Origin: Poecilobothrus nobilitatus
Taxonomy: Eukaryota > Arthropoda > Insecta > Diptera > Dolichopodidae
Length of the DNA: 64,000 nucleotides
Direction of reading: 5' to 3'
Assembly: GCA_947095535.1 (NCBI GenBank)
Contig: OX352772.1
Span: forward strand, 150,221,822 to 150,285,821
Position numbers and translations under genes: made by a program. The notes beneath the pieces were generated by a model. That model was not told the DNA's origin. It saw nothing but the letters and a program-made list of their open reading frames with translations, and ran no database searches. This document shows positions 42,914 through 58,257 of this stretch, in pieces. The first letter of the stretch is position 1. The number at the start of each line of letters is the position of its first letter.

Positions 42914-45618
42914 CTAGCAGAGTACCCGGCGTTGCCCGGAGTACTTTATTGGCTTTATGAAATAAAAATTATTAACTTTTGTTTCTGCGTTAATATAATT
43001 TAATTAATATAGTTACCTTATTACTATGCATTTACAGATTTATGGTAGTTTATATGCATTTATTTTTGTATTTATGCATTTATGGTAGTTTATATTCTAT
43101 TTTTTATTAGTTTTAGTTAAATTGAATAAACAGAGCCAAGAATTAGAGACAATTCTTCTACAATAATTTTTTAAAGGAATCAATAATCTATTGAGTACAC
43201 AATGACGGCGAAGTGAATTTCAATTATGACCATAATGTAGTACATTTGTTTTCGTAAGTAATGTCACTTCATGTTAATTATCCTTTTAAGCACATTTTGA
43301 AAAATTTGCTATTAGGTTCGCTCTGTCCCCCCGTCTGTTTTCCAAACTTATATATTCGTTAATATGCGTTAATACCGAAACATAAAATCGTATTTATATT
43401 ATAAAAGACCATAATGTAATCAATTTTTTTTTGTAAGTAATGTCACTTCATGTTTTGGTGAATTATCCTTTTAAGCACATTTTGAAAAATTTGTTCTTAA
43501 GTTCGCTCTGTCCCTCCGTCTGTTAAAACTTATATACTGTTTAATAAAGAGCAATGAAATATTAACTACGCATAGGCGTCTTAAAAGAGTAATGTTGTAG
43601 AACAACTTTTTTATGTACCCTCACCGTTGAAGATCCTACAGCACCGACAGCTCTTTTGTACAAACTTCTTTTTAAATGCGTACATTTCAGATTCTGTTTA
43701 ACAAATTTTCAATATACAATATACATGATTGATTTTTACCTTTATAAATCAACCAGAATTTTTGTACCTTTAGTTTTTCTAATTATGTTTCCAAATTGAT
43801 TGGCTAAAAATATGTGTAAAAATTGTATATGGATAAGAATGTAAGGTTTTCTGTTCTTTAAATATGTATGTACTCATTTTTGATTAAATGATGTACAGAA
43901 ATGTGAATATATTTTCTAATTTAATTGATTAAGTTTATAGTATTTTTAAATATACCGATATTATACATACTATATGTACATATTTCAATGATATTTTATG
44001 GGAAACATGTTATACACATGCATCTTATGTAGGAAGACCGCATATAAAGACCACATTTAAGTAATGCATTTCTGAATGATGACATGATGATTGTCTAATG
44101 TAGGAGATTGCTTCTGTTTTTTAACATGAAAATGTTATGTTGTTAAGACTTAAAAACAGTATTCTTAAGATACTTAATAAGGTTACTTTAATTACTGTTC
44201 TATATTAGAAATTTGCATTGAAAGGTTTTTATGGAATATTAGAAACAGTATAGATAAAAGTAAAGAGTGTTGGAAATATCTTTTTAATAATAATAACAAT
44301 ACACAAAATTAGGCAAAATATTATTAATAAGTGCTCGTGCGGAAATGGATTAATAAACGTTAACAAACATTTTTTTACAGCCTTTATTTAGAACCATAAA
44401 TTCATCCTGCCAAATTAGACCGAAGTTAGAAACAAAATTTTTTTTTGACAGTCTATCGTGTCGAAATGTGTTAAGGTATCACAACAAAATTTATTGAATG
44501 AGTTTGTGTGCCAAAGTGCAATACTTGTGCAAATTTTCAATTGGTCAAATCGTTTAAGCACAACAACAAAAAATGAGACACTTCATGGCCTGAAGCCTGA
44601 TGGGTTAATGTATCGTAACCAAATCAACTCAGAAAGCTTTGGTTATAAAGACCTACACTTTTGTAAATTTTCAACTAAATTGGTAAAACCGTTTAAGTGC
44701 GACAACAAAGAAATTAAAAATTTTTATTGAGCCCTGGTGCCGAAACGGGTTAATGGATCGTAACCAAATCACCTCAGTGAGCTCCTGTGGTAAAGAGCTA
44801 CACTTTTGTAAATTTTCAAATCAATTGGCAAAACCTTTTAAGCGCGACAACAAAGAAATTGAAAAACTTCATTGAGTCCTGGTGCCGAAACGGGTTAATG
44901 GATCGTAACCAAATTAACTCAGTGAGCTCCTGCGGTAAAGAGCTAACCTTTGATAAATTTTTAACTCAATTGGCCAAACAGTTTAAGTGCGACAACTAAG
45001 TAAATTACAAAACTTCACTGACCGCTGGTGCCGAAACGGGTTAATGGATCGAAACCAAATCAACTCAGTGAGCTCATGTGGTAAAGAGCTACACTATTGT
45101 AAATTTTCAACCCAATTGGTCAAACCGTTTTAGCAGGACAACAGAAAAATTTAATGAACTTTGTTCGGCTCTCGTGCCCAAACGGGTTACCGGATCTTCA
45201 TAAAAATTTGTCACAGGCTTTTTTTCAGACAATAAAACCACCATACATAATTGGACATAAATCGGAAATAAAACATTTTTTGGAAGCCCGCCGGGCCGAA
45301 TCCGGGTAACATATTGAATCCAAATTTCTTCGGTACCCGTCCAATGATAAGAAGAATATTTTTCCAAATTTTCAACTCAATCGATCAAACCGTTTAGGCA
45401 GGACAACGAAAAAACGAAACGGCTTTAAATGGCTCTCGGGCCGCAATGGGTTAATGAACCGAAACGCGATATAGCCTATAACACTTTCCGGGGTCGTAGG
45501 AACGTTCCTGCAAAATTTGGTTGCAATCGGACTGGTGGTTTTTACGTGAAAAGGGCACAAACAAACAAACAAACAAACAAACAAACAAACAAACAGAATT
45601 TCTTCCTTATTTATTAGA
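42914..45618 (-). mobile_element. Helitron-like unit U5 (type A, divergent)
   Basis: 2705 bp. More diverged than the other type A units. It has an extra tatttatgcattta duplication near 43030-43090 and a second gttaatatgcgttaatacc block. Abuts U6. Confidence 0.7.
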
Positions 45619-48312
45619 CTAGAAGAGTACCCGGCGTTGCCCGGAGTATTTTATTGGCTTTATGAAATAAAAATTATTAACTTTTGTTTCTGCGTTAATT
45701 TAATTTATAGTTAACTTATTACTATGCATTTACAGATGCTGGTAGTTAATATTCTATTTTTTATTAGATTAAGTTAAATTGAATAAACAGAGCCAAGAAT
45801 TAGAGACAATTCTTCTACAAAAATTTTTTAAAGGAATCAATAATCTATTGAGTACATAATGATGGCGAAGTGAATTTCCACAATATATTCTTTAATACCG
45901 AAACATAAAATCGTATTTAAATTATAAAAGACCATGATATGTAATCAATTTTTTTTTTGTAAGTAATGTCACTTCATGTTTTGGTGAATTATCCTTTTAA
46001 GCACATTTTGAAAAATTTGTTATTAAGTTCGCTCTGTCCCTCCGTCTGTTAAAATTTATATACTGTTTAATAAAGAGCAATGAAATATTAACTATGCATA
46101 GGTCTCTTAAAAGAGTAATGTTATAGAACAACTTTTTTATGTACCCTCACCGTTGGAGATCCTACAGCACTGACAGCTCTTCAAATTTTGAAAAAACTTC
46201 TTTTTAAATGCGTACATTTCAGGTTCTGTTTAACATATTTTCAATATAAAAAATACATGATTGTTTTTTACCTTTATAAATCAACCAGAATTTTTTTACG
46301 TTTAGTTTTTCTAATTATGTTTCCAAATTGATTGGTTAAAAATATGTGTAAAAATTGTATATGGATAAGAATGTAAGGTTTTGTGTTCTTTAAATATGTA
46401 TGTACTCATTTTTGATTAAATGATGTACAGAAATGTGAATATGTTTTCTAATTTAATTGATTAAGTTTATAGTATTTTTAAATATACGGATATTATACAT
46501 ACTACATGTACATATTTCAATTATATTTTATGGGAAACATGTTATACACATGCATCTTATATAGGTAGACCACATGTAAAGACCACATGTAAGTAATGCA
46601 TTTCTGAATGATGACATGATGATTGTCTAATGTAGGAGATTGTTTCTGGTTTTTAACAACGGCCGAAAATGTTATGTTGTTAAAACTTAAACACAGTATT
46701 CTTAAGATACTTAATAAGGTTACTTTAATTACTGTTCTATATTAGAAATTTGCATTGAAAGGTTTTTATGGAATATTAGAAACAGTATAGACAAAAGTAA
46801 AGAGTGTTGGAAATATCTTTTTAATAATAATAACAATACACAAAATTAGGCAAAATATTATTAATAAGTGCTCGTGCCGAAATGGGTTAAGAAACGTTAA
46901 CAAACATTTTGTCACAGGCTTAATTTAGAATCATAAATTCATCCTGCCAAATTAGACAGAAATTAGAAACAAAATTTTTTTTTTGACAGTCTATCGTGTC
47001 GAAATGTGCTAATGTATCACTACAAAATTTATTGAATGAGTTTGTCTGCCAAAGTGCAATACTTGTGCAAATTTTCAATTGGTCAAATCGTTTAAGCACA
47101 ACAACAAAAAATGAGAATTTCATGGCCTGTAGCGTGATGGGTTAATGAATCGTAACCAAATAAACTCAGAAAGCTTTTGTTATAAAGACCTACACTTTTG
47201 TAAATTTTCAACTCAACTGGTAAAACCGTTCAAGTGCGACAGCAAAGAAATTAAAAAATTTTATTGAGCCCTGGTGCCGAAATGGCTTAATGGATCGTAA
47301 CCAAATCACCTCAGTGAGCTCCTGTTGTAAAGAGCTACACTTTGATAAATTTTTAACTCAATTGGTCAAACAGTTTAAGTGCGACAACTAAGTAAATTAC
47401 AAAACTTCACTGACCCCTGGTGTCGAAACGGGTTAATGGATCGTAACCAAATCGTCTCAGTGAGCTCCTGTGGTAAAGAGCTACGCTTTTGTAAATTTTC
47501 AACTCAATTGGTAAAACCGTTCAAGTGCGACAGCAAAGAAATTAAAAAATTTTATTGAGCCCTGGTGCCGAAATGGCTTAATGGATCGTAACCAAATCAC
47601 CTCAGTGAGCTCCTGTTGTAAAGAGCTACACTTTGATAAATTTTTAACTCAATTGGTCAAACAGTTTAAGTGCGACAACTAAGTAAATTACAAAACTTCA
47701 CTGACCCCTGGTGCCGAACGGGTTAATGGATCGTAACCAAATCAACTCAGTGCGCTCCTATGGTAAAGAGCTATACTATTGTAAATTTTCAACTCAATTG
47801 CTCAAACCGTTTAAGCAGGACAACAGGAAAATTTAATGAACTTCGTTCGGCTCTCCTGCCCAAACGGGTTAACGGAACTTCATAAAAATTTGTCACAGGC
47901 TTTTTTTCGAACCATAAAACCACCATACAAATTTGGACATAAATCGGGAACAAAAATTTATTTGGAAGCCCGCCGGGCCGAATCCGGGTAAAATATTTTA
48001 TCCAAATTTCTTCGGCGCTTGTCCAAAGCTAGGAAGACCATTTGTACAAATATTCAACTCAATCGATCGAACCGTTTAGGCAGGACAACGAAAAAACGAA
48101 ACGGTTTTAAATGGCTCTCGGGCCGCAATGGGTTAATGAACCGAAATGCGATATAGCCTATAACACTTTTCGGGGTCGTAGGAACGTTCCTGCAAAATTT
48201 GGTTGCAATCGGACTGGTGGTTTTTACGTGAAAAGGGCACAAACAAACAAACAAACAAACAAACAAACAAACAAATAAACAAACAAACAGAATTTCTTCC
48301 TTATTTATTAGA
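45619..48312 (-). mobile_element. Helitron-like unit U6 (A/B chimera)
   Basis: 2694 bp. The left ~1 kb is type A (like U3, U7). From about 46650 it is type B (like U2, U8). The switch lies between gattgtctaatg (A form, 46621) and ctggtttttaac (B form, 46646). Abuts U7. Confidence 0.7.
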
Positions 48313-50708
48313 CTAGAAGAGTACCCGGCGTTGCCCGGAGTATTTTATTGGCTTTATGAAATAAAAATTATTAACTTTTGTTTCTGCGTTAATTTAATTT
48401 ATAGTTAACTTATTACTATGCATTTACAGATGCTGGTAGTTAATATTCTATTTTTTATTAAATTTAGTTAAATTGAATAAACAGAGCCAAGAATTAGAGA
48501 CAATTCTTCTACAAAAATTTTTTAAAGGAATCAATAATCTATTGAGTACATAATGATGGCGAAGTGAATTTCCACAATATATTCTTTAATACCGAAACAT
48601 AAAATCGTATTTAAATTATAAAAGACCATGATATGTAATCAATTTTTTTTTTGTAAGTAATGTCACTTCATGTTTTGGTGAATTATCCTTTTAAGCACAT
48701 TTTGAAAAATTTGTTATTAAGTTCGCTCTGTCCCTCCGTCTGTTAAAATTTATATACTGTTTAATAAAGAGCAATGAAATATTAACTATGCATAGGTCTC
48801 TTAAAAGAGTAATGTTATAGAACAACTTTTTTATGTACCCTCACCGTTGGAGATCCTACAGCACCGACAGCTCTTCAAATTTTGAAAAAACTTCTTTTTA
48901 AATGCGTACATTTCAGGTTCTGTTTAACATATTTTCAATATGAAAAATACATGATTGTTTTTTACCTTTATAAATCAACCAGAATTTTTTTACGTTTAGT
49001 TTTTCTAATTATGTTTCCAAATTGATTGGTTAAAAATATGTGTAAAAATTGTATATGGATAAGAATGTAAGGTTTTGTGTTCTTTAAATATGTATGTACT
49101 CATTTTTGATTAAATGATGTACAGAAATGTGAATATGTTTTCTAATTTAATTGATTAAGTTTATAGTATTTTTAAATATACGGATATTATATATACTACA
49201 TGTACATATTTCAATTATATTTTATGGGAAACATGTTATACACATGCATCTTATATAGGTAGACCACATGTAAAGACCACATGTAAGTAATGCATTTCTG
49301 AATGATGACATGATGATTGTCTAATGTAGGAGATTGTTTCTGTTTTTTAACAACGGCCGAAAATGTTATGTTGTTAAGCCTTAAACACAGTATTCTTAAG
49401 ATACTTAATAAGGTTAGTTTAATTACTGTTCTATATTAGAAATTTGCATTGAAAGGTTTTTATGGAATATTAGAAACAGTATAGATAAAAGTAAAGAGGG
49501 TTGGAAATATCTTTTTAATAATAATAACAATACACAAAATTAGGCAAAATATTATTAATAAGTGCTCGTGCGGAAATTAGTTAACAAACATTAACAAACA
49601 TTTTGTTACAGCCTTTATTTAGAACCGTAAATTCATCCTGCCAAATTAGACAGAAATTAAAAACAAAATTTTTTTTTTGACAGTCTATCGTGTCGAAATG
49701 TGTTAATGTATCACAACAAAATTTATTGAATGAGTTTGTCTGCCAAAGTGCAATACTTGTGCAAATTTTCAATTGGTCAAATCATTTAAGCACAACAACA
49801 AAAAATGAGAATTTCATGGCCTGAAGCATGATGGGTTAATCTATCGTAACCAAATCACCTCAGAAAGCTTTTGCTATAAAGACCTACACTTTTGTAAATT
49901 TTCAACTCAATTGGTAAAACCGTTTAAGTGCGAGAACAAAGAAATTAAAAAAATTTATTGAGTCCTGGTGCCGAAACGGGTTAATGGATCGTAACCAAAT
50001 CAACTCAGTAAGCTCCTGTTGTAAAGAGCTGCACTTTGATAAATTTTTAACTCAATTGGTCAAACAGTTTTAGTGCGACAACTAAGTAAATTACAAAACT
50101 TCACTGACCCCTGGTGACGAAACGGGTTAATGGATCGTAACCAAATAAACTCAATGAGCTCCTGTGATAAAGAGCTGCACTATTGTAAATTTTCAACTCA
50201 ATTGGTCAAACCGTTTAAGCAGTACAACAGAAAAATTTAATGAAATTCGTTCGGCTCTCCTGCCCAAACGGGTTACCGGATCTTCATAAAAATTTGTCAC
50301 AGGCTTTTTTTCAGACCATAAAACCACCATACAAAATTGGACATAAATCGGAAACAAACATTTTTTTGGAAGCCCGCCGGGCCGAATCCGGGTAACATAT
50401 TGAATCCAAATTTCTTCGGTACCCGTCCAATGATAAGAAGAATTTTTTTCCCAATTTTCAACTCAATCGATCATACCGTTTAGGCAGGACAACGAAAAAA
50501 CGAAACGGCTTTAAATGGCTCTCGGGCCGCAATGGGTTAATGAACCGAAACGCGATATAGCCTATAACACTTTCCGGTGTCGTAGGAACGTTCCTGCAAA
50601 ATTTGGTTGCAATCGGACTGGTGGTTTTTACGTGAAAACGGCACAAACAAACAAACAAACAAACAAACAAATAAACAAACAAACAGAATTTCTTCCTTAT
50701 TTATTAGA
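48313..50708 (-). mobile_element. Helitron-like unit U7 (type A)
   Basis: 2396 bp, nearly identical to U3 (offset 10524 bp) and U9 (offset 7203 bp). Followed by a full linker. Confidence 0.7.
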
Positions 50709-51054
50709 TTGATTTTTCATAAACTTCTAATTTTGATTCTATTTTTATTTTATTTGGTAAGGCATTATACATTTTTAATCCAATGTAAAACAATATTTTT
50801 TTATTTCTTTCATTTCTTACTATATCTAATCTAAAATCTAATCTATTTATTATAGATAATAATTATGAAATTCATTTACATACAATAACTTTTCAGATAG
50901 ATAATTAGGTAATAAACCATATTTAATTTTACTTGAATTTACTTAAATTAAAACATTCATTATTAATTTTTGCCTTACACTTAACTACTTTAATGTATTT
51001 AACATATATAATCTAGCTGTATATCTATTAACTTTTATAACTAATATAATAATA
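50709..51054. other. Uninterrupted array linker
   Basis: 346 bp, same sequence as 40177-40522. Confidence 0.85.
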
Positions 51055-54000
51055 CTAGCAGAGTACCCGGCGTTGCCCGGAGTATATATAATTTAATTAA
51101 TATAGTTGACGTATATTTATAATATTTTCAGATACTGGTAGTTAATATTCTATTTTTTATTACATTTAGTTAAATTGAATAAACAGAGCGAAAAATTAAA
51201 GGCAATTCGTCTACAAAAAATCTTTAAAGGAATCAATAATCTATTGAGTACACAATTACAGCGAAGTGAGTTTTTACAATATATACGTTAATACCTAAAC
51301 ATAAAATTGCATTTCAATTATAAAAGACCATAATGTAATAATTTTTTTTCGTAAGTAATGTCACTTCATGTTTTTGTGAATTATCCTTTTAAGCACATTT
51401 TGAAAAACTTGCTATTAGTTTCGCTCTGTCAATCCTTCTGTTTACAAAACTTATATACTGTTTAATAAAGAGCAATGAAATATTAACTATGCATAGGTCT
51501 CTTAAAAGAGTAATGTTGTAGAACAACTTTTTTATGTACCCTTACCGTTAGAGATCCTACAGCACCCACAGCTCTTCAAATTTTGAAAAAACTTCTTTTT
51601 CATTTACATTTCAGGTTCTGTTTAACATATTTTCAATTGTTTTTTACCTTTATAAATCAACCAGAATTTTTTTACCTTTAGTTTTTCTAATTATGTTTCC
51701 AAATTGATTGGCTAAAAATATGTGTAAAAATAGTATATGGATAAGAATGTAAGGTTTTCTGTTCTTTAAATATTTATGTACTCATTTTTGATTAAATGAT
51801 GTACAGAAATGTGAATATGTTTTCTAATTTAATTGATTAAGTTTATAGTATTTTTAAATATACGGATATTATACATACTATATGTACATATTTCAATGAT
51901 ATTTTATGGGAAACATATTATACACATGCATCTTATATACGTAGACCACATGTAAAGACCACATGTAAGTAATGCATTTCTGAATGATGACATGATGATT
52001 ATCTAATGTAGGAGATTGTTTCTGGTTTTTAACAACTTCCGAAAATGTTATGTTGTTAAAACTTAAACACAGTATTCTTAAGATACTTAATAAGGTTACT
52101 TTAATTACTGTTCTATATTAGAAATTTGCATTGAAAGGTTTTTATGGAATATTAGAAACAGTATAGACAAAAGTAAAGAGTGTTGGAAATATCTTTTTAA
52201 TAATAATAACAATACACAAAATTAGGCAAAATATTATTAATAAGTGCTCGTGCCGAAATGGGTTAAGAAACGTTAACAAACATTTTGTCACAGGCTTAAT
52301 TTAGAATCATAAATTCATCCTGCCAAATTAGACAGAAATTAGAAACAAAATTTTTTTTTGACAGTCTATCGTGTCGAAATGTGTTAATGTATCACTACAA
52401 AATTTATTGAATGAGTTTGTCTGCCAAAGTGCAATACTTGTGCAAATTTTCAATTGGTCAAATCGTTTAAGCACAACAACAAAAAATGAGAATTTCATGG
52501 CCTGTAGCGTGATGGGTTAATGAATCGTAACCAAATCAACTCAGAAAGCTTTTGTTATAAAGACCTACACTTTTGTAAATTTTCAACTCAATTGGTAAAA
52601 CCGTTCAAGTGCGACAGCAAAGAAATTAAAAAATTTTATTGAGCCCTGGTGCCGAAATGGCTTAATGGATCGTAACCAAATCACCTCAGTGAGCTCCTGT
52701 TGTAAAGAGCTACACTTTGATAAATTTTTAACTCAATTGGTCAAACAGTTTAAGTGCGACAACTAAGTAAATTACAAAACTTCACTGACCCCTGGTGTCG
52801 AAACGGGTTAATGGATCGTAACCAAATCATCTCAGTGAGCTCCTGTGGTAAAGAGCTACGCTTTTGTAAATTTTCAACTCAATTGGTAAAACCGTTCAAG
52901 TGCGACAGCAAAGAAATTAAAAAATTTTATTGAGCCCTGGTGCCGAAATGGCTTAATGGATCGTAACCAAATCACCTCAGTGAGCTCCTGTTGTAAAGAG
53001 CTACACTTTGATAAAGTTTTAACTCAATTGGTCAAACAGTTCAAGTGCTCAACTAAGTAAATTACAAAACTTCACTGACCCCTGGTGTCGAAACGGGTTA
53101 ATGGATCGTAACCAAATCAACTCAGTAAGCTCCTGTTGTAAAGAGCTACACTTTGATAAATTTTTAACTCAATTGGTCAAACAGTTTAAGTGCGACAACT
53201 AAGTAAATTACAAAACTTCACTGACCCCTAGTGCCGAACGGGTTAATGGATCGTAACCAAATCACCTCAGTGCGCTCCTATGATAAAGAGCTACACTATT
53301 GTAAATTTTCAACTCAATTGCTCAAACCGTTTAAGCAGGACAACAGGAAAATTTAATGAACTTCGTTCGGCTCTCCTGCCCAAACGGGTTAACGGAACTT
53401 CATAAAAATTTGTCACAGGCTTTTTTTCGAACCATAAAACCACCATACAAATTTGGACATAAATCGGGAACAAAAATTTTTTTGGTGAATTATCCTTTTA
53501 AGCACATTTTGAAAAATTTGTTATTAAGTTCGCTCTGTCCCTCCGTCTGTTATAATTTATATACTGTTTAATAAAGAGCAATGAAATATTAACTATGCAT
53601 AGGTCTCTTAAAAGAGTAATGTTGTAGAACAACTTTTTTATGTACCCTCACCGTTGGAGATCCTACAGCACCGACAGCTCTTCAAATTTTGAAAAAACTT
53701 CTTTTTAAATGCGTACATTTCAGGTTTTGTTTAACATATTTTCAATATAAAAAATACATGATTGTTTTTTACCTTTATAAATCAACCAGAATTTTTTTAT
53801 GTTTAGTTTTTCTAATTATGTTTCCAAATTGATTGGTTAAAAATATGTGTAAAAATTGTATATGGATAAGAATGTAAGGTTTTGTGTTCTTTAAATATGT
53901 ATGTACTCATTTTTGATTAAATGATGTACAGAAATGTGAATATGTTTTCTAATTTAATTGATTAAGTTTATAGTGTTTTTAAATATACGGATATTATACA

Positions 54001-55515
54001 TACTACATGTACATATTTCAATTATATTTTATGGGAAACATGTTATACACATGCATCTTATATAGGTAGACCACATGTAAAGACCACATGTAAGTAATGC
54101 ATTTCTGAATGATGACATGATGATTGTCTAATGTAGGAGATTGTTTCTGTTTTTTAACAACGGCCGAAAATGTTATGTTGTTAAGCCTTAAACACAGTAT
54201 TCTTAAGATACTTAATAAGGTTAGTTTAATTACTGTTCTATATTAGAAATTTGCATTGAAAGGTTTTTATGGAATATTAGAAACAGTATAGATAAAAGTA
54301 AAGAGTGTTGGAAATATCTTTTTAATAATAATAACAATACACAAAATTAGGCAAAATATTATTAATAAGTGCTCGTGCGGAAATTAGTTAACAAACATTA
54401 ACAAACATTTTGTTACAGCCTTTATTTAGAACCGTAAATGCATCCTGCCAAATTAGACAGAAATTAAAAACAAAATTTTTTTTTTGACAGTCTATCGTGT
54501 CGAAATGTGTTAATGTATCACAACAAAATTTATTGAATGAGTTTGTGTGCTAAAGTGCAATACTTGTACAAATTTTCAATTGGTCAAATCGTTTAAGCAC
54601 AACAACAAAAAATTAGAATTTCATGGCCTGAAGCATGATGGGTTAATCTATCGTAACCAAATCAACTCAGAAAGCTTTTGCTATAAAGACCTACACTTTT
54701 GTAAATTTTCAACTCAATTGGTAAAACCGTTTAAGTGCGAGAACAAAGAAATTAAAAAAATTTATTGAGTCCTGGTGCCGAAACGGGTTAATGGATCGTA
54801 ACCAAATAAACTCAGTAAGCTCCTGTTGTAAAGAGCTGCACTTTGATAAATTTTTAACTCAATTGGTCAAACAGTTTTAGTGCGACAACTAAGTAAATTA
54901 CAAAACTTCACTGACCCCTGGTGCCGAAACGGGTTAATGGATCGTAACCAAATCATCTCAGTGAGCTCCTGTGATAAAGAGCTGCACTATTGTAAATTTT
55001 CAACTCAATTGGTCAAACCGTTTAAGCAATACAACAGAAAAATTTAATGAAATTCGTTCGGCTCTCCTGCCCAAACGGGTTACCGGATCTTCATAAAAAT
55101 TTGTCACAGGCTTTTTTTCAGACCATAAAACCACCATACAAAATTGGACATAAATCGGAAACAAAAATTTTTTTGGAAGCCCGCCGGGCCGAATCCGGGT
55201 AACATATTGCATCCAAATTTCTTCGGTACCCGTCCAATGATAAGAAGAATATTTGTCCAAATTTTCAACTCAATCGATCAAACCGTTTAGGCAGGACAAT
55301 GAAAAAACGAAACGGCTTTTAATGGCTCTCGGGCCGCAATGGGTTAATGAACCGAAACGCGATATAGCCTATAACACTTTCCGGGGTCGTAGGAACGTTC
55401 CTGCAAAATTTGGTTGCAATCGGACTGGTGGTTTTTACGTGAAAAGGGCACAAACAAACAAACAAACAAACAAACAAATAAACAAACAAACAGAATTTCT
55501 TCCTTATTTATTAGA
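51055..55515 (-). mobile_element. Helitron-like fused unit U8 (B + A)
   Basis: 4461 bp. The left part is type B with a small deletion just inside the CTAG end (cggagtatatataattt). At ~53484 the internal sequence jumps from aaaaatttttttgg directly to tgaattatcctttt, which belongs ~600 bp inside a type A unit. The string ttttgg is common to both sources, so this is a microhomology junction joining two units. Confidence 0.7.
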
Positions 55516-57911
55516 CTAGAAGAGTACCCGGCGTTGCCCGGAGTATTTTATTGGCTTTATGAAATAAAAATTATTAACTTTTGTTTCTGCGTTAATTTAA
55601 TTTATAGTTAACTTATTACTATGCATTTACAGATGCTGGTAGTTAATATTCTATTTTTTATTAAATTTAGTTAAATTGAATAAACAGAGCCAAGAATTAG
55701 AGACAATTCTTCTACAAAAATTTTTTAAAGGAATCAATAATCTATTGAGTACATAATGATGGCGAAGTGAATTTCCACAATATATTCTTTAATACCGAAA
55801 CATAAAATCGTATTTAAATTATAAAAGACCATGATATGTAATCAATTTTTTTTTTGTAAGTAATGTCACTTCATGTTTTGGTGAATTATCCTTTTAAGCA
55901 CATTTTGAAAAATTTGTTATTAAGTTCGCTCTGTCCCTCCGTCTGTTAAAATTTATATACTGTTTAATAAAGAGCAATGAAATATTAACTATGCATAGGT
56001 CTCTTAAAAGAGTAATGTTATAGAACAACTTTTTTATGTACCCTCACCGTTGGAGATCCTACAGCACCGACAGCTCTTCAAATTTTGAAAAAACTTCTTT
56101 TTAAATGCGTACATTTCAGGTTCTGTTTAACATATTTTCAATATGAAAAATACATGATTGTTTTTTACCTTTATAAATCAACCAGAATTTTTTTACGTTT
56201 AGTTTTTCTAATTATGTTTCCAAATTGATTGGTTAAAAATATGTGTAAAAATTGTATATGGATAAGAATGTAAGGTTTTGTGTTCTTTAAATATGTATGT
56301 ACTCATTTTTGATTAAATGATGTACAGAAATGTGAATATGTTTTCTAATTTAATTGATTAAGTTTATAGTATTTTTAAATATACGGATATTATATATACT
56401 ACATGTACATATTTCAATTATATTTTATGGGAAACATGTTATACACATGCATCTTATATAGGTAGACCACATGTAAAGACCACATGTAAGTAATGCATTT
56501 CTGAATGATGACATGATGATTGTCTAATGTAGGAGATTGTTTCTGTTTTTTAACAACGGCCGAAAATGTTATGTTGTTAAGCCTTAAACACAGTATTCTT
56601 AAGATACTTAATAAGGTTAGTTTAATTACTGTTCTATATTAGAAATTTGCATTGAAAGGTTTTTATGGAATATTAGAAACAGTATAGATAAAAGTAAAGA
56701 GGGTTGGAAATATCTTTTTAATAATAATAACAATACACAAAATTAGGCAAAATATTATTAATAAGTGCTCGTGCGGAAATTAGTTAACAAACATTAACAA
56801 ACATTTTGTTACAGCCTTTATTTAGAACCGTAAATTCATCCTGCCAAATTAGACAGAAATTAAAAACAAAATTTTTTTTTTGACAGTCTATCGTGTCGAA
56901 ATGTGTTAATGTATCACAACAAAATTTATTGAATGAGTTTGTCTGCCAAAGTGCAATACTTGTGCAAATTTTCAATTGGTCAAATCATTTAAGCACAACA
57001 ACAAAAAATGAGAATTTCATGGCCTGAAGCATGATGGGTTAATCTATCGTAACCAAATCACCTCAGAAAGCTTTTGCTATAAAGACCTACACTTTTGTAA
57101 ATTTTCAACTCAATTGGTAAAACCGTTTAAGTGCGAGAACAAAGAAATTAAAAAAATTTATTGAGTCCTGGTGCCGAAACGGGTTAATGGATCGTAACCA
57201 AATCAACTCAGTAAGCTCCTGTTGTAAAGAGCTGCACTTTGATAAATTTTTAACTCAATTGGTCAAACAGTTTTAGTGCGACAACTAAGTAAATTACAAA
57301 ACTTCACTGACCCCTGGTGCCGAAACGGGTTAATGGATCGTAACCAAATAAACTCAATGAGCTCCTGTGATAAAGAGCTGCACTATTGTAAATTTTCAAC
57401 TCAATTGGTCAAACCGTTTAAGCAGTACAACAGAAAAATTTAATGAAATTCGTTCGGCTCTCCTGCCCAAACGGGTTACCGGATCTTCATAAAAATTTGT
57501 CACAGGCTTTTTTTCAGACCATAAAACCACCATACAAAATTGGACATAAATCGGAAACAAACATTTTTTTGGAAGCCCGCCGGGCCGAATCCGGGTAACA
57601 TATTGAATCCAAATTTCTTCGGTACCCGTCCAATGATAAGAAGAATTTTTTTCCCAATTTTCAACTCAATCGATCATACCGTTTAGGCAGGACAACGAAA
57701 AAACGAAACGGCTTTAAATGGCTCTCGGGCCGCAATGGGTTAATGAACCGAAACGCGATATAGCCTATAACACTTTCCGGGGTCGTAGGAACGTTCCTGC
57801 AAAATTTGGTTGCAATCGGACTGGTGGTTTTTACGTGAAAACGGCACAAACAAACAAACAAACAAACAAACAAATAAACAAACAAACAGAATTTCTTCCT
57901 TATTTATTAGA
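55516..57911 (-). mobile_element. Helitron-like unit U9 (type A)
   Basis: Copy of U7 displaced by 7203 bp with only a handful of differences. Followed by a linker. Confidence 0.7.
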
Positions 57912-58257
57912 TTGATTTTTCATAAACTTCTAATTTTGATTCTATTTTTATTTTATTTGGTAAGGCATTATACATTTTTAATCCAATGTAAAACAATATT
58001 TTTTTATTTCTTTCATTTCTTACTATATCTAATCTAAAATCTAATCTATTTATTATAGATAATAATTATGAAATTCATTTACATACAATAACTTTTCAGA
58101 TAGATAATTAGGTAATAAACCATATTTAATTTTACTTGAATTTACTTAAATTAAAACATTCATTATTAATTTTTGCCTTACACTTAACTACTTTAATGTA
58201 TTTAACATATATAATCTAGCTGTATATCTATTAACTTTTATAACTAATATAATAATA
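57912..58257. other. Uninterrupted array linker
   Basis: 346 bp, copy of 50709-51054. Confidence 0.85.
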
